This document shows, piece by piece, positions 35,808 to 49,200 of a stretch of DNA of 64,000 nucleotides (the stretch's first letter is position 1; every line of letters starts with the position of its first letter). Below the pieces are notes generated by a model. That model was not told the origin of the DNA and ran no database searches. It worked only from the letters and a program-made list of their open reading frames with translations. Source of the stretch: Vermamoeba vermiformis (taxonomy: Eukaryota > Tubulinea > Echinamoebida); NCBI GenBank assembly GCA_045837725.1, contig JBEWZL010000011.1, forward strand, positions 558,001 through 622,000. Direction: 5' to 3'. The position numbers and the translations under genes are program-made.

Positions 35808-36574
35808 TTAGCCCCTAGTGATGCGCAATATATATTAGAGTGGTTGCGTGCAGACAGTGACGTCAGATCTACTTACCACGCGGCAGTGTTGGCGTAATTG
35901 ATGACGAGCTTGCCATTGTTGTGAAAGCACTGCAATATATATTATACATTAATACGCGCACATGTGACTAGTGACATTGGCTCGAGGCACCAAGCCGTCA
36001 ACTACAACAAGCACTGCACGTACCTTGAACAGATCTGACACCGTCTCGTCGGGACTCGGCTGAAAACTCGCGTTGATGAACAGATACTGCACGAGGGATG
36101 AGTACACGTGTGCATATGAAACATATATAGCGTGCACGTACCAGGGGGTCTGTAGCGCTGAATTTGAGTTGTTTGCGCAAGAAGTCGATCACCGTTTGAA
36201 AAGTGGTCGTGGCGGTCAATTTGAACTTCTTCTGCTTCAATTCAGGGGCATTGCCTGTGTGCTTGAAGAATATCACCACTGTATGGCATAGTGAGCACGG
36301 TCAGTTGAGCACATTGGAATAACAGTTCGTGTAAGCAATTTGAAAAATATTAACCCAAAATGAATTCTAATTAATTCTGATTATTTAGCTGCATACCTTT
36401 ACCATCGGCCATGTATTCTGCAATAATAACAATGCATTTTAAAATTAGTAACGCGTCGTTAAGCGATATTACAAGTCACTCACCTTCAGCGGACTTGGGT
36501 TTTTTGTTCTCATCTTGCTGATCGAGTGTGGACTCTTGCAATGTCGATGTATCGAGCGCAGGATTGTCAGCCAT
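35808..36574 (-). CDS. ATG12: Ubiquitin-like autophagy protein ATG12
   Basis: Six exons read leftwards: 36484-36574, 36397-36417, 36142-36278, 36024-36086, 35877-35929, 35808-35814, giving 123 aa. The ubiquitin-like fold is clear: KVVIFFKHTGNAPELKQKKF, TFQTVIDFLRKQLKF, YLFINASFQPSPDETVSDLF and CFHNNGKLVINYANTAAWG. ATG12 is attached through its C-terminal glycine to ATG5 by ATG7 and ATG10, and the conjugate acts as the E3-like enzyme for ATG8 lipidation. The essential final Gly lies in a terminal coding exon of only 7 nt (G|GGC|TAA after the junction). Without that splice the protein would end at Trp. Exon 2 is only 21 nt. Confidence 0.93.
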
Positions 36575-36784
36575 GTCTATTGCTCTGTCTCAGTGCTCAA
36601 AGGTGCAGTTGTGCTGCGTGCATTTCGTTTTTTCACTGTCTCGCGCAGTCCTCAGGCGATATCACCGCGCCAATACAAGTCTCGCCGCACTGACGAAGCT
36701 GCGCTCGCAGCGGCAATGTATTTCTTGTAGTCACCTGCCAACTTGCAAACCACCGATCATCTGTATTAAACGCACTCTAATCCA
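36575..36784. promoter_or_regulatory. Short bidirectional promoter, ATG12 and PRP19
   Basis: Only 210 bases separate the divergent ATG12 and PRP19 starts. No TATA box is seen. The open frames crossing it have no family match and overlap both first exons. Confidence 0.45.
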
Positions 36785-38619
36785 ATGGCGATGATTTGCT
36801 CCAGTAAGTCAAACAGATCTGGCCTCGTTGCTCTTTTGCTTTCGCTAAGAAAATTATCACGGCTGTGAAGGCCAATTATTACTCGATTAAAAATTAACAA
36901 TAATTATTGTTAGTCTCTGGCGAAGTTGCTGAGGACCCAGTCGTCACTAGAAACGGAGATGTATTTGAAAGGAGATTAGTTGAAAAATATATTGCCGCCA
37001 ACGGCGTAGATCCAATTACAAAAACTCCATTGACCAAAGAAGAATTGATTGCTATTAAAGGTAAATGGCCACAAAAATTATCGATTACGCACTCAGAACA
37101 GAAATGAAAAATTTATCGCATCCAAGAATAATTACCGAACGTTACAATAACACTGCTCGATATAATTATGTGCAAATCCATGTGAATATATTAATATATG
37201 CATAAAAATGCTCAATAACAACTGTATCGCGTTCGCCTACTGACAGATGTGTCTCGTTCAGTGAAACAAGGCGCTACAAGTGCCCCGCGCAGCACCACCA
37301 ACGGCACGTCCATTCCACAACTGCTGACGACCTTTCAGAACGAGTGGGACGCGCTAGTGCTGAGCGTGTTCAGTCTCAAACAGCAGCTGCTCACCACGCG
37401 TCAAGAGCTCTCGCAGGCACTCTACCAACACGACGCTGCGCTGCGTGTCATTGCGCGTCTGACACGTGAACGCGATGAAGCACTTGACCAAATTAAGAAG
37501 TTGTCAGCTTCAGGTCACGTGATCAGCGCTCAAGCCAGCCAATCACGCGGCGGCGATCAGATGGAGGTCGAGCCCGTGTCGCAGTACCCTGGACTGTCGA
37601 GCGAGGCCAAGACCAAGTTCACCAAGCGCTCGCAAGAGCTCTCAGCTGAGCGCAAGAGCCGCAAGGCCCCCAGCACACTGGCCCCCGTCGAGTACATCAA
37701 GTCCATCAAGTCTGTCGCGCACATTCCCCCGCACAAGACCTCCGTGCCGGGAGTGACGTGCCTCGATGTGCACGGCGATCACGTGGTCACAGGTGGTGCG
37801 GACAACACAGTGGTGCTGCTCAGCAATCAAATGCAGCGCACTGGTGAGCGCATCAGCGGTGTGGTGAGCAAGAAGGACGCTGTGTTGAGCGGACACAGCA
37901 AGCGCGTGAACAAAGTGAAATTTCATCCCGAGTGGAGTGCCGCACAAGATGTCATTGTCAGCTGCAGTCAAGACAGCACAGTGCGTGTTTGGCGCGAACA
38001 GAAGGAGGCCCACGTGATCAGTGCGCACCAGGGCTCAGTGACCGACATTGACATTCACTGCGTGGGCGATCACGTGCTCGCGACGAGCAAAGACGGTCAC
38101 TGGTCGCTGTCAGATCTGCACACGGGCCAGACCCTCGTGCTGACAGCTGGTCAGAGCGGATTCAGCGGCTGTTCCTTCCACCCCGACGGTCTCATCTTCG
38201 CCACGGGTGGTGACGACGGAGTGGTGCGCGTGTGGGACGTGAAGAGCAACAAGAACGTCGCCAACTTCGAGGGCCACAAGGGCTACGTGACGGCACTGAC
38301 CTTCAACGAGAACGGCTACTTCATGGCCACAGCGGCAGAAGAAGATCAGGTGATCAAGCTGTGGGACTTGCGCAAGCCCAAGAACTTGACCACGCTCAAA
38401 CTCGACGCCCCTGCCACGGCACTCAGCTACGATTGGTCCGGCGTCTACCTCGCAGTGGCCACTGGTCACGAGCTGCGCGTGTTCACGGGCAAGAACTTTG
38501 AGCACGTGCACACCATGGACGAGCACACCTCGCTGGTGACAGGTGTCAAGTGGTTGTCACGTGATGCCACTGCCCTTGCCTCGACTTCGATGGACAGAAA
38601 TCTTCGATTCTGGGCTTAG
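36785..38619 (+). CDS. PRP19: Pre-mRNA-processing factor 19 (U-box E3 ligase, NineTeen complex)
   Basis: Three exons, 36785-36803, 36914-37060 and 37247-38619, giving 512 aa (human 504). A U-box starts at the very N-terminus: MAMICSISGEVAEDPVVTRN, RLVEKYIAANGVDPITKTPL. The Prp19 tetramer coiled coil follows (IPQLLTTFQNEWDALVLSVF; ELSQALYQHDAALRVIARL). Seven WD40 repeats run from about residue 215 to the end (LSGHSKRVNKVKFHPEW; CSQDSTVRVWR; GGDDGVVRVWDVKS; ATAAEEDQVIKLWDL; ASTSMDRNLRFWA). PRP19 is needed for spliceosome activation and has E3 ubiquitin-ligase activity. The first coding exon is only 19 nt. Confidence 0.97.
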
Positions 38620-39737
38620 TTTTTGTAATAACAATGCTCGAATGCGAGTATAATGTGAAAGAAAAATAATAAAACTTTTGAAAACAGCGAACAACGGATG
38701 TGGGTCTTAAAGTCCCTTTCCTTCCGCAACACGTCAGCAATGTAACTCCGAACGATTAGTCGGTTGAGTTGCAAATACCCGAACGTTGTACACTTTCGTT
38801 ATTGAACGAGAGGAGGTTGCAAAATCACACAAAATTAGAGAATTTCTCTGCATTTTGGAAATTATTCGCTAATTTACGCGCAATGATACAACACACAACA
38901 CCGGTATATTAGAATACCGAAATAACTCACTCCCGTCACGTTAGTGAGTATGCCTCATGAATTAGATACGGTCGTTCAAGACATGTAGCGGAGTATCAAG
39001 CGGATCTGCCCAGACACAAGGTACAAACTAAATTTTATTACTTGCAAGATTTGTGCGCTGCTAAATTAACCTTGCGCGCGATATCAGTTTTGATACAAGA
39101 TTTTGTTAGTATCTTAATTAGTAAATCGGTTATAATGATTTACAAAATATTTTGTCTTTAATTTGAACTAATCTGGCAAAACGCGGGTCCTTTGACCAGC
39201 TAGATTTCAAAGCCCTGGCTTGGCGCGGTGTAATTAACGCGAAATTGCCCGCCTAACCGCCACTTGCATTTACAATGTTAATTAAAATAGTTCAACGTTC
39301 ACAAACGCAGCACGTGCTCTTGCCTAATTGAGCCAAATTGCAGCGAGTGACCTTAAAATTCGCTAAAAATTGGCAATATCTTTCCTTAACAGGCGCGAAA
39401 GGAACAAATCATTTTGATCTTTTGAATTTGCTAACCGCTTGCCTCCCTAACCGATCATCGCCAAATTAGGCAAATGAGCCACGTGACTGTTCTACACGAT
39501 AAATAGCGACTGACTGCCAGTGTTCATCATTCATTCCTCAACAACAACACTAGTGACTAGCCACTACTACGCGGTCAGTCGTCTATTCATTCATTGTTGT
39601 TACAAGAAGGCACATCTGTTGTTCGTACTCAATCTGCTGACTCCTCTTCTGTTTTGAGCTGTTGGCCTATTAGCTACGAACAACGATACCCCTAGCTGTA
39701 ATTAGTGTATATATCATACTCAGACTCAAGCTTCATC
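38620..39737. other. Long intergenic region upstream of the G8 surface-protein gene
   Basis: About 1.1 kb without a supported gene, one of the two longest gaps in the window. The left part carries the PRP19 3' end (AATAAA near 38670). The middle is AT-rich with scattered partial CArG boxes. The right 250 bases are pyrimidine-rich and likely hold the promoter and 5' UTR of the next gene, with a TATATA stretch near 39712. Confidence 0.5.
39461..39485. promoter_or_regulatory. Composite CArG box plus E-box
   Basis: CCAAATTAGG (39461-39470) is a perfect CArG box, and CACGTG (39480-39485) is a perfect E-box 10 bp further on, about 255 bp before the start codon at 39738. This is the same pairing of motifs that recurs inside coding exons elsewhere in the window, here in a normal promoter position. 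It is a plausible SRF-type plus bHLH site for the surface-protein gene. Confidence 0.5.
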
Positions 39738-42700
39738 ATGGTCCGAATCATCTCTTTGCTCGCCATCTGCTGCCTCTTCGGTTGCATACTCGCACAAAGC
39801 TGCACTCCTACCACGCAGCAATTGACGCGCTGGAGCACCTTGTACGGTAGTCAAGGGGGCGACATTTCAATCACAGCTAACGTTCTGCTCGACATGAACG
39901 TGGACGTCACCTCGATCACCATCCAAGTAAGCTTAATTCCGTTTTCTGCTTTGAAAATTCGCGTCAATTTTAAATATGCAACTTGACGGGGCAATGCACT
40001 AACAGTATTTCCACTCAGCGTGGTGCGTCACTTCATTTCGATTGGACCAAGGATCTGAATGTAACAACACAGTACATCCTCAACTACGGTACTTTCAACA
40101 TTGGCTCGGAATCGTGCCCCTACTCGCGCAATGCCGTCATTTACTTGAAGGCAGGCAGCGATACTTATCCCAAGAGTAAGTTTCGCGAATTGATTGGATC
40201 TCCGTTTCAATTCAACTAACGCGCAATTATTACTCAGCAATCACCGGAGATGGTACTTATTCGCTCCACGGTGCTAAGGGATTGGGCAAGAGTTGGACTA
40301 AGCTCTCCGCCACCGCCTCCAAGGGTGCTACTACGATTTCAGTCGTCGATGAAGTGTTCACGTGAGTATTTTGCGGATGAAATTTCGGCTCAATTTGGAA
40401 ATTTAAATCGGTTTCTGAGCATTACAATAAACCGAAGCAAATTCACTAACCGTTCTATTCTAGCACCGACAGCTCAGGATGGAAAGTAGGCGATGAGATC
40501 GTGTTGGCGACCACTGACTACAGTCCCTATTTGAACGATCGCGTGACTATCGCTGAAGTGATTGACTCGCGCACTGTGCGTCTCTCACGTGCGCTCTCTT
40601 GGACCCACTTCGGTCAGATCGCGCAAGGTGTCGACATGCGCGGTGAAGTCGGTCTCTTATCGCGCAGCATCACTGTGATTGGTGCCCCTGACGGTCAACC
40701 ACAAGGCAAGGGCACTGGTGCCATCATCACCTTCGCTGCTGGCGACAATCTGCGCGTCACCGTGGAGGGTGTCAGCGTGGTCAACGGCGGTCAAAACGAG
40801 ATTGGCAAGTATCCGTTCCACTTCCATCTGGACGGCGTGATGCCGGACGGTACCTACTTGCGCGACTGCTCTGTGGTCGACAGCCACTTCCGCTGCGTGA
40901 CCATCCACGGCACTCACAACGTGGTGGTGCAGGGCAATGTGGCGTACAACAACATTGGTCACTGCTTCTTCATCGAGGACAGCGTCGAACAAAACAACAC
41001 CTTCGCGCACAATCTCGCCATACTCACCAAGGCCAAGACCTTCGCTCCTCGTCTCGGCAGCGATGAACTCGCCCTCTCCTCGTTCTGGATCACCAACACT
41101 TACAACGACTTCCAAGGCAACGTCGCAGTCGGCTGCGAGAACACTGGCTACTGGATCCAAGCACGTCAGTACGTCACTGGCCCCAGCTGGACTTCGGGTC
41201 AATGGCGCAACTACCGCCCCGTCAATCAGCCCCTCAAGAGCTTCAAGAACAACGTTGCGCACTCCTGCATGCACGGCTTGCAAGCTGACGGTCACGGCGG
41301 TGATCCTTACGACAGCCCCCCTGTCATCAACGTCGCTGGCACTGCCAACAACCCTGGTGGCTGGGCCCCTTCGATCCCTCCATTGATCGACAGCTACACT
41401 GCGTACAAGATTGGCTGGCGCGGTGTCTGGATGCGCACCTTCAACTTGACTCTCGACAACTGCCGCTTCTCCAACTGCTACGAAGGCCTGCAACTCGCCG
41501 CTGAAGGCACGCACCCCTTGCCCTCAGTGCAAGTCATTAGCAACAGCATTCTGGTTGGTTACTCTGACAACAAGGGCAACAACTACGAGGACGCCTTCCA
41601 ATTCTGGCTCGGCGGAGATTTCGGTACCTACAGCAAGGGCGAGGGTGGCTGGATGCCAGTGACTGGTCTCAAGCTCTACGACGGTCCTATTGTGCTCAAG
41701 AACAACATCTATCGCAACTATGCTGGTGTGCGTGTCGGCGGAGGTCCTCACGCAGCAGTCGGTGTGCGCTACTACAACCCCTTCATTATGATGGCCACCA
41801 ACGGTCTCACCGGCAGTCGCACGGACAACGTCGACACGATCAGCACGGTGATCGACAAGACTGGTGATGGTGGCAGAACCTTCAACATGCGCGATCTCGA
41901 TGGCAGCATCACTGGTCGCGTCATGTCCACCATGTTGGTCGACTATCCCTACTACCGCACACCCACTTGCATCACTGACTCCACGACCACGCGCGTGCCG
42001 CTCTTGTGTCCTCAACGCTACGTCAACTTGGCCGTGTTGGACTGGACCACTGACGGTGCCACCACCAACAAGATGTACATCACGCGCACGCAGCTCAGCG
42101 CAGATCAGTCCCCCAGCGATATGACACTGCCCTTCAACGGTCTCAACGGTGTCACTGGCAAGTGGCGCTGGCAACCCATCGTGAGCCCTGGCAGCGCGTA
42201 CTTGATCAACTTCGACAAGGCCTCTTCCTCGCTCGTGTTTGAGCTCGACAACGCCGAGATTGGCGACACTGTCACGCTCGCTGTCTGCTACCCGCGCGGT
42301 TCATCCGTCACTTCCGTGCAGCGCGGCAACACGATGATGGGCTACATCACCAACAACGACATCAATCGTGCCTCCACCACTACCACTAGCCGTCAAACTG
42401 TCACCGACAACAGCTACTACTACGACACGTCACGTGACATTTTGTTCTTCCGCATCAGTCAACGCTACGAGCGCACGCAGTACGGCAACTTGTGTCCCTC
42501 GACTGGTGGCTGCGACTTTGTCTGGGTCAATGCCAACATCCCCGCTGGTGCTGCACAGCGCACTGACTGCATCACCTCTGCCTTCTCTGGCGACTCTGTG
42601 CGCGACGGCTCTGCGACTTGGTTGACACGCCCCTTTGGCAATACCGTGCCCATCGGTACCGTCACTAACTCGCCTGTCACGCCTCCTGTCACTCCCCCTG

Positions 42701-43065
42701 TCGGTGCGCCTGTCAAGCCCCCCACTGCGCCTGTCACGCCTCCTGTCACCCCGCCTGTCGCTGCTCCTGTCAAGCCCAGCGCACCAGTCAGTGCCCCTGT
42801 CAAGCCTCAAGCTCCTGTCGCTGCACCCGTCAGCGCCCCTGTTGCAACCCCCGTGGAGACACCTGTCAACCCACCTGTCACCACTGAGACCCCTGTTGCT
42901 GACCCCACTGTGACACCTGTCAATCCACCTGTCACCACCGCTACACCCATCAGCAAGCCCACCGTCCCCGAACAACAATACCAAGCCGCACGTGACAGCA
43001 GTGCAGCTCAGACCAGCTCCGTCTTGATTGCCTTATTTGGCATGGTCCTCGCGCTCTTGTTCTAA
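39738..43065 (+). CDS. G8-domain, beta-helix surface protein with Pro-rich stalk and likely GPI anchor
   Basis: Four exons, 39738-39926, 40019-40175, 40238-40361 and 40464-43065, giving 1023 aa. A signal peptide (MVRIISLLAICCLFGCILAQ) precedes a G8 domain (LDMNVDVTSITIQ; LNYGTFNIGSESCPYSRNAV). The central part resembles the beta-helix region of CEMIP/TMEM2-type proteins (FHLDGVMPDGTYLRDCSVVD; HNVVVQGNVAYNNIGHCFFI). From about residue 860 a low-complexity stalk is built from PVTPPV and APVKP units. The protein ends in a hydrophobic segment (SSVLIALFGMVLALLF) with no cytoplasmic tail, which fits a GPI-attachment signal. Animal relatives bind or break down hyaluronan; that activity is not shown here. 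Codon use is strongly C-ending, suggesting high expression. Confidence 0.88.
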
Positions 43066-43258
43066 GAACAGCGCTGTACAAATCTGTATAGTTCTCGTTA
43101 GACTAGTGTAAATCTTTGTGCATATTGTAATCCCCTGTATAGTCCCTAGAAGTAAACTACTCATTACTATTATATGAACTCGTTTTCGTTCTGCGATTAG
43201 TGTTCCTTTTTGTTGCTCGAACAACTAACACGCATCAGCTTCACACATCGATCTAAAT

Positions 43259-46200
43259 ATGAAGCGAACTGCGAGCGAAGTCAACGGCTCAGATCCACAA
43301 GCCAACAAGGTACGTTGAGATTGTACGGGTTATTTGATCTTGGATCTGATCTCATCTACGGTTTAGAAACGAAAGATAGATGACACTAATAAAAAGAAAG
43401 TCACATTTAATGTTGCTGAAGATACACAAGAAGAACAACCACGATCCAAATCCAAATCCAAATCCCGAGTTAACGAGGAATTAAGTTTAGAACAAATTTT
43501 ACGCAAGTTGAACGCCAAAGAAAATGAAGATATTATAAGAGGTACGAACATTCGGTATTTAAAATATTATTTGAATTTTTGCCCCGCGATCGCGGGATAA
43601 ATGGATCTCAGAAGTCACTAAATGGTTGTTTACAGCACTGGGAGCACTACGATCGCCCATGATCACATTCTTACAAAAGTACAAGACGCCCTTTCTGCGC
43701 GGGCGACACACACCCAATCCAGCAGCAGCAGATGAGCCCGCGACGGTGGCCGATCAGTACGTGACAGCCTCGCCCGAGTGCAACGAACTGTTCTGGCTGT
43801 TGGAGGAACACTTCAAGGTCAATCGCTCGGACCCAGTCTGCGTGGAGGTCGTGCGCGTGTTGGAGACGCTGTTGGCGTACAGTCAAGCGCGGCCTCAACT
43901 GCGCGGGCTGGATCTGGTGCTGAGTCGCAAAGTGCTGCACTCGAGCTACAGTCTCAAGGCCCTCTATCACCACCTCAGCGGCGAGGACTACTTGGCAGTC
44001 AATGTCACGCTGCGGTTCATGTGCCAGCTGATTCAGATCTCACCGCTGATGGCGCGTCAACTGTTTGACAGCATCGACCTGTCATTCAAAGCCTTCGATC
44101 GCTTGGCTGACAAGCGTCAAAATCGCGCCGTCAAGCACCACGTCAACTTTGAACGCGATGCGCGCACGTGGTATGTGCGTCTGGGCCTGAGCGTGCTGTC
44201 ACTCGATGACATGTCGCTGACACGCGAGGCCTTGAGTGCTGTCACCGTGTCATCGGCTGTCACTCCGAGCACGGGACAGGACAGTCACGTGGCAGTCTCG
44301 TCCGATCGATCGCTCGCTGCGGTGTTGCGTCCGATCTATCAGAACACATTTGCCAAAATTGGCGAAGACTGTCCCGAGCTGATCGAAGAGATTTTGACAG
44401 TATTTCACGATCACGTGCTGTGCCACAAGACACTGAACAAAAAAGTCAAAACGCTGTTCTTCAACTCGTTCATTCTCGAACAGCTCGCCAAGCTGTACAA
44501 TCACGTGACTGTCGAGGGCCAGGACGAGGGCAAGTTAGTCGAGCACGTGGACAGATTCATGAACGCGCTGTGCTGTCACTCCGACACTGGCATCATCTAT
44601 CCCATCAACATGTAGGTCACGTGATTGATTTGAAGTGCCGTGTACTAATTAGGCAATAACTAGGTGGCAGGCAATGCAGCAAGAAGAGAGTCTGTTGCGC
44701 GAACACTACGCTAAAAATAGCAGCGACACGCGTCAAATGTCAAACGGCGACTCCAACGAAGAAGATGCAATGACAGCCATGTCACGTGACGTGTCCAGCG
44801 GAGGTCGCTCCGTGAGTTTGAAGAACGTGATGGTGCTCAAATTATTCCGCCACTTGAAGCCACAGCTGAGTGCACGCCAGCAACGCCTGATCTGTCACGT
44901 GCTCGTCACGTGCTGGGACATCAGACGCGCGTACTTGACGCAGCTCGGTACGATGAGTGCCACCACGGGCTCGCAGACCAGCATGGCCCTCGATCCGCGT
45001 CCGAGCTATATTTGGCTGCTGAATCTCAACTTCATCACGCACCTCATCCACGACACCATTGCCTATTTAGGAAGTGCTGACAATCTCGTCGCGAACAGAC
45101 CACGTGACTTGCGCGCAGTCGATCACGTGCTCAGTCAAGTGTTCGGCATGCTCGTGCCCCACGTGATCACGCGTCGCTTGTTGACACACGGCGTGTTGCA
45201 CCAGCACCGATTGGTCAGCTATCACGTGCTGCAGTTGCTCCGACACATTCACCGCCTTTATTCCGCACTTGCTGCGGCACTCATCGATCTCGGACACGGA
45301 GATGAATCGGCGGAACAATTGCGCCTCACTGTCACGCAACGACTCGCCGCTGATCTTAAAAAGAGATTTCCCGATCTGCAAACGATCTTTGCACTCAAAG
45401 CACGACTGACCCTGGGCGAGACCCCTGAAGGTGCCAGCAATCAATTGCCTTATATGGAATTCTTGGCTGTGTTGCGCGCGTACTTGACGTCGTTCCCAGA
45501 AGAATTCTTAGCGAACAAAATTGACCTCGGAAAAACTCTGTTGACCAGCCTTGACCGCGCACACGATCACGTGCTCGGCTTGCAACTCAGACTGCTGCTC
45601 AGCGCGGCGAATCTAAAATTAGACGCAGCGGGCCAACACTCGCTCCTAAAATGGAATGCCCCCATCACCGACGAGACGCAGACCTCTGACCACGGTGGTC
45701 AGACCCAATTGAGTGCCCTGCTGCAGCTCATGAGCGAAATTTCATCCGAATCCAGCAACGGAGGAGTGCTGCTCAATCTCGTGCAGCAGATTATGCTGAG
45801 CAGCGAGCTGTTCGACTTTGATCACCGCGTGTCACGTGACGAGCAGTGTTTGGAAGTGATCACGTGGCTGCACCAGTTCGGCACTGCGCCCTGGTCACGT
45901 GTCCTGCAGCACGCACTGAGCCTCACGCACGCACAGCCGTATCATCTCGCGGACAGATTGCGCCAGATCAGTCACGTGACACGCTGCTGTCAGCTGTCAC
46001 TCGTGTCATTCGGTGCCCTGGCCCATCACGTCACTCTCGCGCAACACTCGCCGTCACGTGACGAATTCTACGAGCGATTGGTGCGCGTGCTCGCGTGGCA
46101 GACTCGGCGCCCTGGTGGAGTACTCGCGACAGCACTGGCCCTGCACGTGACGCATCAACTGCCGCAACTGCCTGCCCAATTTAGACTTGAGGTCGATCAC

Positions 46201-49200
46201 GTGCTCGCAGCGAGTAAAGCAGAGCTGTCAGCACTGGACAGCGCACACGAGCACGTGCCCGACCAGTTCGCATCATTGTTACTATATTTGGCAATGGCAC
46301 TCGCACTGTCACGAGGCGATGCGGTGTCCGATGCACTGAGTCACGCGATGGATCAAGAACAGCGAAATTTCGAGCAGAAATGGTCACGTGTCTGGACGTC
46401 AAAAGTGTCAAACAGCGTGCTGCAGCAATTCTTGGCGACACTCGGCACTAAATTTAGCTTCTCCGTGCTGCAGACTGGCCTGGTCAATTCCCCGAAACTC
46501 AGTCACGTGCTGGAACACCCCGAGTTGACACTTGACACGCTGCTGGCACATTATTTGCACCCTCGTCTCGTGCTCAATCTCGCTGCGGAGATTTCAGTGC
46601 CGCAACACTTGACGGTGCAAAGTGCCATTTATGGTAAAGTGCTGTCAGAGCTCGATCAGGGCGATGATCACGTGCTCATGTCTCTCACGCACCACGTGAC
46701 ACATCACGTGACACTGTTGCTGGCCATGTATCGCCAGGGCCTGGTTCCCAGTGACAGGTGTCAAACACTGCTCCACATGTTGACATTCAGCTTCGAATTG
46801 CTTGATTTGGTAGTGCTGCGCTGTCCTGAGCACGCTTTGACACGTGTCATCGCAGACAGAGTGTTTGGAGCTGACGAGTTGACGCGTCTATTTTTAGCCG
46901 AGGACTCTGTTGTCGGTCTGCGACTCACGCACCGTAAGTATTGCAGCAATTATTTTGACACCTGTCATTTGCTGACATGCGCGCAGATCTCGCCGCGCTG
47001 CTCGAGTCCTTCGTTCAGCGAACAACCAGTGCCAGTCAGTCACGTGACGCGCTGCTGCATCAAATCTCCGCAGCGGTGCTGACAGGCAGTCACGTGATGC
47101 AAGTGACAGCACTGCGCTTGTTGATCGTGTTTCATGAACACGTCACTGCCACTGACCTGTCACGCGCTGTCAATCACGTGCTTGCCGTGCCAGTCAGTCA
47201 GCGCCACGTGTCAGTGATCGATCTCGTGCTCCAGATTATCAATCTCACGCTGGACAGTGCGGCGGAATTATTGGTCCTGGACTCGCTGTCAATTCGCCAC
47301 TTGCTTGAATGGCACGTGACAGCACTCGACAGCAGTCACAGCCACGTGATTGCGCGACTCATTCTCCATTCACTGAACGGCACTTCACAACACGCGCAGC
47401 TCGTACTGGCTCACACAGCAAAAATAGTCGCAAATACCTATTTTAAGCATCTGTCACGTGACCGCAGTGCAGTGCTGAGTGCCCTGTTGACAGCTGATTT
47501 GACACTTTTGACATGCTACGAACAGTTCTTGCTTGACACGCGCTGTCCTGTGCCCAAATATGGTCAAGTCACTTTGGATCACGTGTTAACGAATCATCTC
47601 CCGCGCGAGATTGCAACGAGATCGACTAGGGCTGACAGTACTCTGCGGTGGTTCTTTGCAGTCACCAGGGCCTACTGTCACGTGATCGATCGCTTGGCCC
47701 CGACCGCGAGCACTCAGCGCGTGATTGATTCACTGAACGAGCATTACCGTCACGTGCTGCTGTACTGGGCACTGACTGAGGACTGCGAGGACGTGCAGCA
47801 CGTGTTGCATTTCCTAATTAAGAAACATCCACTCCAACAGGCGCAGCTTGCTAAGCTGGTGAATGCAGTGGCACTGAACGGAGCTAAATTTAGCACCAGA
47901 CTGCTGTTGGAGCTCGTGAATGACACGCATGACACGCACGTCAAACTCGATGTCATTCGCCATTCACTGAACCACATCGCCGACACACGCGCGTCTGACT
48001 GGTGTCAAATCAAGACACGTGTCACTTGGCTGCCTGCAAACGATGACGCAGTTCAGCTATTGACGCGTGTCACCAAGGCACTCTTGTCGCACGATCTTCA
48101 CCGCGACGCGCTGGCCCTGATCGAGACAGCTGTCAACGCTCAAAATAGCCTCGCACTGTCACGTGATGTCCTCCAACAGCTGTCACTTCATTTGCAGTTT
48201 GCAGCTTCACTCACCAACGACCTGGCCCCACACGTGCTGGCAGTAATATTGCAATGCTTCAAAGCTATTAATAGCAGCGACGCCGCTCTGGACGAAGAAC
48301 TGCAACGCTTGCTGACAGCAGTGACACGTGTCATCTTGTTGACATATGATGGCACGCTTACTCAGACTGGAGTGCTGCGACGATTGATTTTCACTGAATA
48401 CGACCGCACATGCCACCAATTGACACGTCGCGTCACACACCTCAGTTTGACACCGCTGATGACCCTGGTAGAGCGCGGCTATTGGGGCGATGACAAGTAT
48501 CGCGACCAAATTTGGCAACAACTGTTAACTGAACACGAAGGTCGCCCCAATGAGCTTCTGTTCACTTTCCTAAATAGGAAAACAGAGGCGAGTCACCTGA
48601 CGAGCTGTCAAACCCTGCTCTTCGAGGGCAAATTACTCGATTTGGACAAAATGAAGTTCACCGTGAAGAATTTCCCGTGCGGCTATCAGTCGAGTGCAGA
48701 CAATGACACTTTGACACGTGTCACTGAATACGACAGCGCGCAGTGTTATGACCCGCTGATGACACTTGTCATTTGTCGACATCTGATGGATCAGTTTGTG
48801 ACACGTGTCAAAACCAATCAAGCACTCAAGACCGCAACCGATCACGTGACCGACACTGACAGCCTCGTGTTGACACTGATTGACGTGCACAAGTTGATCG
48901 ATTCAGGAGTTATTCCGCTCGCTGCTGTCGCAATGAGCTCCGAAGACACGACCGTGCGGCAACTGGCCTATCACGTGATTGCTTCGTTCCAAATCATCGT
49001 CCAGGTATGACCTAATTAGGCAATGAACGAACCGAGCTAATATTTCCTAATTAAGCACTCGCCATCGATCAAAGAAGGGCCGCAATTGTTGCAATTACTC
49101 AAAGTGCTGAACAACACTGTCACATTGCCTAATATGGTATTGCCCAATGCTCTCACGCAGTTCTTGGCCCAAGCCTTTGCAGTTCTTTTGCGCCCCTCGC

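Noticed and set aside
40657-41514. 285-codon minus-strand open frame
   Set aside because: Antisense shadow of the C-ending-codon-rich G8 surface protein; Val/Ala-rich with no motif.
42661-42960. Minisatellite in the G8 gene
   Set aside because: The DNA repetition follows from the PVTPPV/APVKP stalk codons; units are irregular in length and sequence.
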